The notes under the pieces were generated by a model. The model was given only the letters and a program-made list of their open reading frames with translations. It was not told the origin of the DNA and did not search any database. The translations under genes were made by a program, and so were the position numbers. From NCBI GenBank assembly GCA_038118725.1, contig JAYOIK010000086.1, positions 1-19,643 on the forward strand: a DNA stretch of 19,643 nt, read 5' to 3'. Source of the DNA: JADHLJ01 sp038118725. GTDB lineage: Bacteria > Pseudomonadota > Alphaproteobacteria > Thalassobaculales > Thalassobaculaceae. Positions 1 to 6,049 of this stretch are shown here, one piece after another; within the stretch, counting starts at the first letter, position 1, and each line of letters starts with the position of its first letter.

Positions 1-63
1 GCGGCGCGGCGGCTTGTCCAGATATAGCGCTGGCGGTCCGGACGCATTATGGCTAAACACGTG

Positions 64-97
64 ATCTAGCATGGATTTTACTTAAAACACGCTAGAT
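64..97. promoter_or_regulatory. Inverted repeat, candidate operator of the SH3 gene
   Basis: Perfect 7-bp arms ATCTAGC (64-70) and GCTAGAT (91-97) are separated by 20 bp. The right arm falls between the -35-like and -10-like hexamers of the candidate promoter at 82-110, which is where a repressor would be expected to bind. The arm symmetry is seen directly; the operator role is inference, and no regulator is identified. Confidence 0.35.
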
Positions 98-110
98 ATG
101 GTGGTACACT
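82..110 (+). promoter_or_regulatory. Candidate promoter of the SH3 gene
   Basis: TTAAAA (82-87), a 17-bp spacer and TACACT (105-110) each match the sigma-70 consensus at 4 of 6 positions. Transcription would start near 117, about 18 nt before the ATG at 135. A purine-rich GAGAG lies a few bases before that ATG. This is a consensus match only. Confidence 0.4.
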
Positions 111-134
111 CATCGAACACCTTGAGAGCAAACC

Positions 135-677
135 ATGTCGCGAGCGATCCGAGTTCTCGTCTTTTTTCTAGTGATGGCCCCGGCCCTGGCTGGTGTCGGA
201 TCCCCTGGGGCATTGGTGTCGGCGTCGCTTGCCGAGGCGGCGACGATCGGCAAGGAAACCGGCTTACCGGTGCCCCGCTACGTGTCCTTGCGGTCCGGCG
301 AGGTGAATGTTCGGGCGGGTCCCGGCTCGCGCTATCCCATTGAATGGGTGTTCAAGCGTCGCAATCTTCCGGTCGAGGTCGTTGCGGAGTTCGACACTTG
401 GCGAAAGATCCGTGATTTCGAGGGAACCGAGGGGTGGGTCCATCAAAGCATGTTGTCCGGTCGCCGGATGATCCAGGTGATTGGTCAGGTCAGAACCTTG
501 CGCCGCGATCCCGGTGGCTCGGCGCCGGCGGTCGCGCGGATGGAGCCCGGCGTGCTGGGAAATCTCGAGGACTGCCTGCATGAATGGTGTGAAATTCGGG
601 TTTCCGGATTGTCCGGTTGGGTCAGTCGGGCGCATATCTGGGGCGTGGATGTGAAGGAATCACTGCGCGACGACTAG
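135..677 (+). CDS. Secreted protein with two tandem bacterial SH3-like domains
   Basis: A 180-residue protein. Residues 1 to about 35 look like a Sec signal peptide: a positively charged N-terminus, a hydrophobic stretch at 5-22 and an Ala-rich end (ASLAEAA) that could be cleaved. Two SH3-like repeats follow, at about 48-108 and 113-170. The first contains the typical VNVRAGPGSRYPI start and the EGWVHQSML end; the second ends in SGWVSRAHIWG. This arrangement fits the alphaproteobacterial SH3_4 (formerly DUF1058) family, thought to act in the periplasm, possibly binding cell-wall components. Two cysteines (147 and 152) in the second repeat could form a disulfide after export. The start at 135 was chosen because it gives the signal peptide; an ATG at 98 opens a different frame. 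The gene stands alone, convergent with the DUF3501 gene. The exact function is unknown. Confidence 0.85.
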   Translation: MSRAIRVLVFFLVMAPALAGVGSPGALVSASLAEAATIGKETGLPVPRYVSLRSGEVNVRAGPGSRYPIEWVFKRRNLPVEVVAEFDTWRKIRDFEGTEGWVHQSMLSGRRMIQVIGQVRTLRRDPGGSAPAVARMEPGVLGNLEDCLHEWCEIRVSGLSGWVSRAHIWGVDVKESLRDD

Positions 678-721
678 CCGCCACGCGCCGGCCACCGCCC
701 ACCGCCGCTTTTCGCTAATCC

Positions 722-736
722 GATCCGGCGTGGATC
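722..736. other. Small hairpin between convergent genes
   Basis: GATCC (722-726) and GGATC (732-736) form a 5-bp stem with a 5-nt loop in the 61-bp gap between the convergent SH3 and DUF3501 genes, just outside the DUF3501 stop codon. No U-tract is visible on either strand, so it is at best a weak terminator. Confidence 0.25.
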
Positions 737-738
737 AT

Positions 739-1326
739 TCAGTCCAGATCATTCGCCAGTGACGCGCGAACCGCTTCCGACAGGATGGCCATATGCCCGT
801 AACTCGGGTGCTTGATGCCGAGCATCACCTGGGTCGACCCGTCCTTGAACGCGCCGGCTTGGGCGTCGTTCAGATTAAAATGCACGAACTGAACCGAGGA
901 CGCCTTGCCGTCGGCGGTGGTGCGGTCGAGATCCGCCTCCGCGACGCCGATAATTTCCTCGCCGCCGATGGAAAGCACACAGGTTTCCTCCACACCGCCA
1001 AGCCCCGAGAGCACCCGCTTGCGGCGATCGGGATCATCGATCTCGAACATCAGCGTGGCGATCAACTCCCGGCCCTGCGGGATCAGGGGGTTATAGGCCG
1101 CGAGCTCGTCGGGAATCTGCTCCTCGCCGCCCTTTTCGATGTAGAGCATCTCATGGATTTGCCACCACATGGTGTCATGGCTTTCGAAATAGAAAGTGGC
1201 GTCCGGCCCGACGGCCACCCGGCGGTCGCGTTTGATACCGACCATCTCGGCCCGTTTGCCGGCTCGAACGGCGCGATAGGCGTCCATGTCGAGCACATCG
1301 TCCCGGGTGATCTGTTTCTTCGCCAT
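739..1326 (-). CDS. DUF3501 family protein
   Basis: A 195-residue cytosolic protein with no signal peptide or membrane segment. The N-terminal ITRDDVLDMDAYRAVR, the FYFESHDTMWWQIHEMLYIEKGG stretch around residues 46-68 and the region ending in KHPSYGH near 172-178 resemble DUF3501 proteins. As I recall, these are encoded beside rubrerythrins and GlpC-like Fe-S proteins in proteobacteria. No catalytic motif is recognised. The Trp/His/Glu-rich HDTMWWQIHEML segment could hold a metal or an electron carrier, but that is speculation. The ATG has a GGAGA sequence about 8 nt upstream. The gene lies 51 nt after the Fe-S oxidoreductase gene and is probably the last gene of that operon. Family assignment is fairly sure; function is unknown. 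Confidence 0.85.
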   Translation of the reverse strand: MAKKQITRDDVLDMDAYRAVRAGKRAEMVGIKRDRRVAVGPDATFYFESHDTMWWQIHEMLYIEKGGEEQIPDELAAYNPLIPQGRELIATLMFEIDDPDRRKRVLSGLGGVEETCVLSIGGEEIIGVAEADLDRTTADGKASSVQFVHFNLNDAQAGAFKDGSTQVMLGIKHPSYGHMAILSEAVRASLANDLD

Positions 1327-1377
1327 GACATTGTCTCCGTGGAGCGGACGAGGGTTTGAGATGCCGAATCTTGGATT

Positions 1378-2715
1378 CTAAAAGCCGTACGCGCGAGCGA
1401 GGATCTCGACCGGATGATCGGCTCGCGTAACCACGGGCCCTTCGCCATCGATTCGCTCCATGCCTTGCAGGATATGGTCGGCCGCAAGTGGACATCCGGA
1501 AGCCACATAGGCGTTGCCGGCCTTGGCGGCCTGTCGGGCGACCGGCTTGCCGACCTTGATCGCGGTCTCGAAGTTTTCCTTCATCACGCCCCAGGAGCCG
1601 CCATGCCCGGAACAGCGTTCGATCACGGTGATATCGATATCGGGAATGGCGCGAAGCATCTCCGCCGATTTCTGGCCGAAGTTCTGGGCCCGGCTATGGC
1701 AGGCCAAGTGCAAGGTGACGCCGCCATCAAGGGCGCCGAGACCACCGGCGAGGCCTTCGGTCTTGGCGATATCAACGATGTACTCGTCGATATCCCGAGT
1801 CGCGGCGGAGAGCGCCTTGACGTTCTCGTCCTCGGGGACGATCAGGGGCCATTCGAATTTCAGCATCAGCGCGCAGGACGGGGTAAGCGCGATGACGGCG
1901 CGCCCTTCGTCGACCCAAGGTCGCAGCTCCGCCGCGACTTTCTTGGCGGTTTCGGCGACCCGGGCGATGTCGCCTTGTTCCAACTGCGGCATCCCGCAGC
2001 AGGAGGGGTACACAACCTCGGTGTCCACCCCGTTATGGGCCAGGACCTGTCGAGCGGCGGTGCCGATCGCCGGATTGTTGTAGTTCACGAAACACGTGGC
2101 GTAGATGATCGCCGAGCGTCCGAAGCCCGGCGCCTTGGTATTGACCGCCGGGACTTCCGCCTTGGCGCGGGTGACGTAGTCATTGGTGTGGAACTTCGGA
2201 AGCGCCGCGTCGCGGTGGACCCCGCAGGTCGATTCGAGGATTGGGCGGGTAAGTGCGTTGCCGCGCCTGGAGGCCCAGTTGGCGATCGGCGCCGCAAACC
2301 CGGCGGCCTTGCCGTTGCGGTCGGTTTCGGTGAGCTCTTTGGCCGCGAGCGGAACTTCTCCCTTGGCGTTCTGGACAGCGCGATAGCGCAGCATCAGATG
2401 TGGGAAATCCAGATTGAACTCGTGCGGCGGGACATAGGGGCATTTGGTCATGAAACACATGTCACAGAGCGTGCAGGCGTCCACGACGGGCGCGAAATCC
2501 GCGCTGTCGACCGTATCCAGCTCCATGGATTCGGACTCATCGATCAGATCGAACAGCTTTGGGAAACTGTCACAGAGATTGAAGCAACGCCGGCAACCGT
2601 GACAGATGTCGAAGACACGGCGGAGCTCCTCGTCGAGTTTGGCTTCGTCCAGGAAATCAGCGTCGCGCCAGGCCAGCGGATGCCGGATCGGGGCGTCTAG
2701 GCTGCCTTCTTGCAT
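1378..2715 (-). CDS. Two-cluster Fe-S / CCG-domain oxidoreductase (GlpC/HdrD-like)
   Basis: A 445-residue soluble protein. The first ferredoxin-like cluster site is C38-xx-C41-xx-C44-xxx-C48. The second is C81-xx-C84-xx-C87-xxxx-C92 followed by Pro, one residue longer than the usual last spacing. Two cysteine-rich CCG-type domains follow. The first has C208 and the C239-C240-G241 motif. The second has C339 and C368-S369-G370, where Ser replaces the second Cys, with a further C408-Pro. This is the architecture of GlpC, glycolate oxidase GlcF and heterodisulfide reductase HdrD subunits, which relay electrons between a flavin or quinone partner and a substrate. The neighbouring rubrerythrin suggests it passes electrons to or from that protein; this is inference. 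An AGGAGA sequence lies about 8 nt before the ATG. Substrate unknown. Confidence 0.85.
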   Translation of the reverse strand: MQEGSLDAPIRHPLAWRDADFLDEAKLDEELRRVFDICHGCRRCFNLCDSFPKLFDLIDESESMELDTVDSADFAPVVDACTLCDMCFMTKCPYVPPHEFNLDFPHLMLRYRAVQNAKGEVPLAAKELTETDRNGKAAGFAAPIANWASRRGNALTRPILESTCGVHRDAALPKFHTNDYVTRAKAEVPAVNTKAPGFGRSAIIYATCFVNYNNPAIGTAARQVLAHNGVDTEVVYPSCCGMPQLEQGDIARVAETAKKVAAELRPWVDEGRAVIALTPSCALMLKFEWPLIVPEDENVKALSAATRDIDEYIVDIAKTEGLAGGLGALDGGVTLHLACHSRAQNFGQKSAEMLRAIPDIDITVIERCSGHGGSWGVMKENFETAIKVGKPVARQAAKAGNAYVASGCPLAADHILQGMERIDGEGPVVTRADHPVEILARAYGF

Positions 2716-2785
2716 GGAACAGATCTCCTATCGGGCGTGGCGCGGTTTGAACGTGAAAACAGCTTGGCGACTAACGCAAGCCGCC

Positions 2786-2821
2786 GAAAGCGCTTGTTTT
2801 TATGAAAGCGCTTGTTTTTAT
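2786..2821. repeat. Perfect 18-bp tandem direct repeat, two copies
   Basis: GAAAGCGCTTGTTTTTAT occurs at 2786-2803 and again at 2804-2821 without a mismatch. Each copy holds the palindrome AAGCGCTT (2788-2795 and 2806-2813), so the two palindrome centres lie 18 bp apart. It lies 71-106 bp upstream of the Fe-S oxidoreductase start in the rubrerythrin to Fe-S gap. On the + strand the left copy, with CAAGC at about 2776-2780, could also form a stem followed by TTTTT, but no + strand gene is known to end here. It may be a tandem regulator site or a slippage duplication. Confidence 0.85.
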
Positions 2822-2906
2822 GTTTGAACGGGACGAGGTCGGTAGCCGATTTAGGCGCCTGGATACAAGTCCCCGTGGATCCTGGCTTTTCCGAAGCGCG
2901 ATCCGC

Positions 2907-2933
2907 GCCACGGCGACAAATTGTCGCCCTGGC
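2907..2933. other. Strong palindrome/hairpin after the rubrerythrin gene
   Basis: GCCA (2907-2910) and GGCGACAA (2912-2919) pair with TTGTCGCC (2921-2928) and TGGC (2930-2933), with a single C.C mismatch and a one-base centre. This makes 12 paired positions as DNA, or 11 as an RNA hairpin with a 3-nt loop. Eight-base arms TCCGAAGC (2890-2897) and GCTTCGGA (2932-2939) form a wider alternative stem. It lies 25-51 nt past the rubrerythrin stop. No U-tract follows on either strand, so an mRNA-stabilising or processing hairpin, or an operator dyad, is more likely than a classical terminator. Confidence 0.6.
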
Positions 2934-2948
2934 TTCGGATCAAACGCG

Positions 2949-2976
2949 CCTGGACCGTTAGTCCATCGTGTCCAGG
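2949..2976. other. Inverted repeat spanning the rubrerythrin stop codon
   Basis: CCTGGAC (2949-2955) and GTCCAGG (2970-2976) are perfect 7-bp arms enclosing the stop codon. A nested alternative, TGGAC (2951-2955) with GTCCA (2961-2965), encloses the TAA itself. Symmetry is seen directly; any effect on termination or mRNA stability is unknown. Confidence 0.4.
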
Positions 2977-3377
2977 GCTTTTTGGAAGCGACCGGCGTGG
3001 CTGCGCTCGGCCTTGGCGAGAGTCTCGAACCAATCGGCGATCTCGTCGAAGCCTTCCTCGCGGGCGGTCTTGGCCATGCCCGGATACATGTCGGTGTATT
3101 CGTGGGTCTCGCCGGCGATCGCCGCCTTGAGGTTGTCGCCCGTGCCGCCAATCGGCTCTCCGGTCGCCGGGTCACCGGTTTCCTCGAGGAATTCGAGATG
3201 GCCGTGGGCGTGGCCGGTCTCGCCTTCGGCGGTGGAGCGGAAGACCGCAGCCACGTCGTTATAGCCTTCGATATCGGCTTTTTGAGCGAAGTAGAGGTAA
3301 CGCCGGTTGGCTTGTGATTCGCCGGCGAAAGCCGCCTTCAGATTTTCTTCGGTTTTCGAGTCCTTGAGGCCCGCCAT
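2958..3377 (-). CDS. Rubrerythrin (diiron domain only, no rubredoxin domain)
   Basis: A 139-residue protein. The ferritin-like four-helix diiron core is complete. Likely iron ligands are E20, E53 with H56 (ExxH), E90 and/or E93, and E124 with H127 (ExxH). It lacks the C-terminal rubredoxin domain (CxxC pairs) of classical rubrerythrins; there are no cysteines at all. It must therefore receive electrons from another protein. Rubrerythrins reduce hydrogen peroxide in the cytosol. The ATG at 3377 was chosen over an in-frame TTG at 3395 because GGGAG lies just upstream of the ATG and the family starts at this position (MAGLKDSKTEENLKAAFAGE). It is the first gene of the rubrerythrin/Fe-S/DUF3501 unit, 242 nt ahead of the next gene, and is preceded by an ICE box and promoter. 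Confidence 0.93.
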   Translation of the reverse strand: MAGLKDSKTEENLKAAFAGESQANRRYLYFAQKADIEGYNDVAAVFRSTAEGETGHAHGHLEFLEETGDPATGEPIGGTGDNLKAAIAGETHEYTDMYPGMAKTAREEGFDEIADWFETLAKAERSHAGRFQKALDTMD

Positions 3378-3453
3378 TTTGGTCTCCCGATCCAAACTTC
3401 AATTCACCCCCGCCGAACGGCATATCCGCGAGCTTGGGCACCATGTACCGATT

Positions 3454-3483
3454 GTTATATGGAGAGGGGGGCGGACACGTCAA
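3454..3483 (-). promoter_or_regulatory. Promoter of the rubrerythrin operon
   Basis: Reading the minus strand, TTGACG (3483-3478) is followed by ATATAA after 17 bp or TATAAC after 18 bp (3460-3454). Transcription would begin near 3447, giving a leader of about 70 nt. The ICE box ends 5 bp upstream of the -35, and the AT-rich stretch at about 3506-3543 lies beyond it. Good consensus match; start site not tested. Confidence 0.6.
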
Positions 3484-3488
3484 GGTCA

Positions 3489-3505
3489 TTTAGAATGATT
3501 CGAAA
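3489..3505. promoter_or_regulatory. Iron control element (ICE), Irr-binding box
   Basis: TTTAGAATGATTCGAAA matches the known ICE consensus TTTAGAA-N3-TTCTAAA at 13 of 14 specified positions, the only change being G for T in the right arm. It is centred about 50 bp upstream of the predicted rubrerythrin start site, just upstream of the -35. The cognate regulator gene irr begins its coding region about 460 bp away and ends just beside this site. A box placed upstream of the -35 allows either activation or interference; the sequence alone does not say which. Confidence 0.75.
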
Positions 3506-3543
3506 AAATCAACTAACTATTTAATATTATTTTGTAATATAAA

Positions 3544-3966
3544 TTACTTCTCACGAATTCGGATGACGACATCGACACGATCCATCGTGAAGCCCGCGGG
3601 TATCTCCGGCAGGGCATTAACCTGTACCTGATCCGCCGGAATGTCGTGCAATTGGCCCTTGGCCTCGTGGTAGAGGTGGTGATGCTCGCTGACATTGGTG
3701 TCGAAATAGGCGCGCCCGGCTTCGACGACGACCTCGCGGACAAGCCCGGCGGCTCGGAATTGATGCAGCGTGTTGTAGACCGTGGCCAGCGAGATCGCCG
3801 CGCCTCGGGCCTCGGCCTCGCCGTGAAGTTGCTCGGCGGTCACGTGCCGGTCGCCTTGCTGGAAGAGCACCTGGGCTAGCAGAAGGCGCTGACGCGTCGG
3901 GCGCAGACCGGCGCGATCCAGGATCGATATCGCCATCTCCCGATTTTCGCGCGGTGCTTCGACCAT
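3544..3966 (-). CDS. irr: Iron response regulator, Fur superfamily
   Basis: A 140-residue DNA-binding protein of the Fur superfamily. Residues about 15-80 form the winged helix, including LRPTRQRLLLAQVLF and the recognition segment ISLATVYNTLHQFRAAGLV. The dimerisation domain contains the H95-H96-H97 run with H100 (SEHHHLYHEAKGQLHDI), matching the HxH heme-responsive site of Irr. There are no cysteines, so the structural zinc CxxC sites of Fur/PerR and the Cys-Pro heme motif of Bradyrhizobium Irr are both absent. Irr controls iron and heme genes through ICE boxes, one of which lies just past this gene. The ATG at 3966 was preferred to a TTG at 3978: GGGA lies 6 nt before the ATG, while the TTG has a badly spaced site. 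The irr/fab arrangement recurs in alphaproteobacteria. PerR is a less likely alternative. Confidence 0.88.
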   Translation of the reverse strand: MVEAPRENREMAISILDRAGLRPTRQRLLLAQVLFQQGDRHVTAEQLHGEAEARGAAISLATVYNTLHQFRAAGLVREVVVEAGRAYFDTNVSEHHHLYHEAKGQLHDIPADQVQVNALPEIPAGFTMDRVDVVIRIREK

Positions 3967-4017
3967 TGCTAATCCCAAATCCTTACTTCGGAACCAAGCT
4001 GGCGCGTTGGATCGCGC

Positions 4018-4040
4018 GAGCCGAGCAGAGCAAACATCAG
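4018..4040 (-). promoter_or_regulatory. Candidate irr promoter
   Basis: On the minus strand a perfect TTGACA (4040-4035) stands upstream of irr. The best -10, GATGTT after 16 bp (4018-4013 side), matches only 3 of 6 positions. The leader would be about 45 nt. No ICE-like box was seen in the 278-bp irr/fabA gap, so autoregulation through ICE is not supported. Confidence 0.35.
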
Positions 4041-4157
4041 AAACCAGGGAGTCTTGTCAAGCGCGGGATATCACACGGCCTGATCAAGCCTTGAACTTCA
4101 ATGGATTGTGATGGGTTACGCGAAGGCATTGGCGTGGTGCCTGGAATTGTGTTTTTC

Positions 4158-4186
4158 TTGAGGTGTGAACCGCTCCGCGATGCTAC
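4158..4186 (+). promoter_or_regulatory. Weak candidate fabA promoter
   Basis: TTGAGG (4158-4163), a 17-bp spacer and TGCTAC (4181-4186) precede fabA by about 60 nt. The -35 is fair and the -10 poor, so this is only the best match in the divergent irr/fabA gap. Nothing else with clear structure was found in 3967-4244. Confidence 0.25.
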
Positions 4187-4244
4187 AACAGCCTGCCAGG
4201 GTCGCTGAAAAACGCGACGGTTGAACTCCAAGGATTAAGAACAC

Positions 4245-4778
4245 GTGACGTCTCAACGAGCTTCAAGTTTCAGCTACCAGGACCTTATAGAGTGTGCGCG
4301 AGGCCGCATGTTCGGGCCGGGTAACGCGCAATTGCCGATGCCTCCGATGCTGATGTTCGATCGCATCACCAAGATCAGTGACAGCGGCGGCGCCAACGAC
4401 AAGGGCGAGGTCGAGGCGGAGTTCGACATCAAACCCGATCTTTGGTTCTTCAAGTGTCACTTCGAGGGAGACCCGGTCATGCCGGGTTGTCTCGGCATGG
4501 ACGCGCTATGGCAACTGTTGGGCTTTAAACTGGGATGGCTCGGAGGTTTGGGATCGGGCCGCGCGATTTCAGTTGGGGAGGTCAAGTTCACCGGCCAGGT
4601 ATTGCCAAGCGCCAAGCTATTGAAATTCAAACTCGATATGAAACGCGTGATCATGCGGCGATTGTGCATGGGCATCGCCGACGGCGTCGTCTTGTGCGAT
4701 GGCGAGAAGGTGTTCGAGGCCAAGGATATTCGCGTCGGATTGTTTAACAATACGGCGATCGCGGAAGGGGCGAGCTGA
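4245..4778 (+). CDS. fabA: 3-hydroxydecanoyl-ACP dehydratase/isomerase
   Basis: A 177-residue hot-dog-fold enzyme, close to the usual FabA length. It dehydrates 3-hydroxydecanoyl-ACP and isomerises trans-2- to cis-3-decenoyl-ACP, the branch point of anaerobic-type unsaturated fatty acid synthesis. The active-site His is H72 and the acid D86, in CHFEGDPVMPGCLGMDALWQ. The GEVKFTGQVLP stretch near residues 114-124 is also typical. The start is GTG at 4245, with AAGGA about 10 nt upstream and an N-terminus that aligns with FabA. The stop overlaps the fabB start by one base (TGATG), so the two are translationally coupled. First gene of fabA-fabB-fabI, divergent from irr. Confidence 0.96.
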   Translation: MTSQRASSFSYQDLIECARGRMFGPGNAQLPMPPMLMFDRITKISDSGGANDKGEVEAEFDIKPDLWFFKCHFEGDPVMPGCLGMDALWQLLGFKLGWLGGLGSGRAISVGEVKFTGQVLPSAKLLKFKLDMKRVIMRRLCMGIADGVVLCDGEKVFEAKDIRVGLFNNTAIAEGAS

Positions 4779-5998
4779 TGCGCCGGGTGGTGGTAACGGG
4801 CTTGGGCATTGTCTCGAGCATCGGCAACAACGCCGAAGAGGTCACCGAATCGCTCAGAACGGGCCGGTCGGGAATTACCCATAGCGAGGAATATCGCGAC
4901 ATGGGTTTTCGCAGCCACGTCCACGGCTCGCTTAAGATCGATCCGACCGACCATATCGACCGCAAGCTGCTCCGCTTCATGGGAGACGGCGCGGCGTACA
5001 CCTATATCGCGATGGACCAGGCGATCGCCGACGCGGGCCTGGAGGTTGCCGAGATAAGCGACCCGATGACCGGTATGATCGTCGGCTCAGGCGGGCCTTC
5101 GACCTCGAACATGATGTCGGCCTTCGATCTGGCGCGCGAGAAAGGCCCGAAACGCGTGGGCCCGTACATGGTGCCTCGGGTGATGTCGAGCACCGTGTCG
5201 GCGACCCTGGCGACATCGTTCAAGATCAAGGGCCTCAGCTATTCCATCAGTTCGGCCTGTTCGACCAGTTCGCATTGCATCGGCAATGCTTTCGAGATGA
5301 TTCAACTCGGCAAGCAAGACGTCATGTTCGCCGGCGGCGGCGAGGAGCTGCATTGGTCCCTGTCGGTGCTGTTTGACGCGATGGGCGCCCTGTCCTCCAA
5401 ATACAACGACACGCCGACCAAGGCGTCGCGCGCCTATGACAAGGATCGCGATGGTTTCGTGATCGCCGGCGGAGGCGGTGTCGTCGTTCTGGAGGAGCTG
5501 GAACGCGCGAAGGCGCGCGGCGCCAAGATTTATGCCGAATTGGTGGGATACGGCGCGACCTCGGACGGCGCGGACATGGTTCAGCCCTCGGGCGAGGGCG
5601 CCGTGCGTTGCATGCGGATGGCGCTGCGCGATATCGACGAGCCGGTGGATTATATCAACACCCACGGGACCAGCACCCCGATCGGCGATACCAAGGAGCT
5701 TGAGGCGATCTCCGAGGTGTTCGGTCAGCGTAACGCGATCCCGATGATCAGCTCGACCAAGTCGCTGTCCGGCCATTCGCAGGGGGCCGCGGGGGTTCAC
5801 GAGGCGATCTATACATTGCTGATGATGAAGAACCACTTCCTGGCGGCATCGGCCAATGTCGAGACCCTGGATCCCGAGGCCGGTGACATGCCGATCCTGC
5901 TGGAGCGCCAGGACAACGCCCAGATCAACCTTGCCATGTCCAACAGTTTTGGTTTCGGCGGCACCAATTCGGTGCTGGCGTTTCGCGCCCATGGATGA
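4778..5998 (+). CDS. fabB: 3-oxoacyl-ACP synthase I
   Basis: A 406-residue thiolase-fold condensing enzyme of normal length. It elongates cis-3-decenoyl-ACP made by FabA and so commits carbon to unsaturated fatty acids. The nucleophile is C161 (SSACSTSSHC), the catalytic histidines are H296 (NTHGTSTPIGD) and H333 (SGHSQGAAG), and the conserved lysine is K328. The Gly-rich C-terminus NSFGFGGTNSVL is present. A FabF (synthase II) assignment is less likely because of direct coupling to fabA and the SACSTSSHC context. The start overlaps the fabA stop; fabI follows 51 nt after the stop. Confidence 0.96.
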   Translation: MRRVVVTGLGIVSSIGNNAEEVTESLRTGRSGITHSEEYRDMGFRSHVHGSLKIDPTDHIDRKLLRFMGDGAAYTYIAMDQAIADAGLEVAEISDPMTGMIVGSGGPSTSNMMSAFDLAREKGPKRVGPYMVPRVMSSTVSATLATSFKIKGLSYSISSACSTSSHCIGNAFEMIQLGKQDVMFAGGGEELHWSLSVLFDAMGALSSKYNDTPTKASRAYDKDRDGFVIAGGGGVVVLEELERAKARGAKIYAELVGYGATSDGADMVQPSGEGAVRCMRMALRDIDEPVDYINTHGTSTPIGDTKELEAISEVFGQRNAIPMISSTKSLSGHSQGAAGVHEAIYTLLMMKNHFLAASANVETLDPEAGDMPILLERQDNAQINLAMSNSFGFGGTNSVLAFRAHG

Positions 5999-6049
5999 CG
6001 CCGAGACCTCGATTTCGGGTGAACCTGTTTTGAGGAGTACCGACGAGCG

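Noticed and set aside
1..48. Minus-strand open frame from an ATG at about 48 to the window edge (begins MRPDRQRYIW), possibly a divergent gene
   Set aside because: Only 15 residues are visible, no ribosome binding site precedes the ATG, and no family is recognisable.
1414..2700. Long 428-codon open frame on the + strand opposite the Fe-S gene
   Set aside because: Antisense shadow caused by GC-rich codon bias; the minus-strand protein carries complete Fe-S and CCG motifs.
2774..2803. Terminator on the + strand formed by CAAGC and the first 18-bp repeat copy
   Set aside because: The stem is short and bulged, and no + strand gene is transcribed toward it; the tandem repeat is the better description.
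3510..3543. AT-rich stretch after irr as an intrinsic terminator (ATATTA/TAATAT stem)
   Set aside because: The stem is all A-T pairs and no clean U-tract follows; an UP-like or flexible AT segment upstream of the rbr promoter is as likely.
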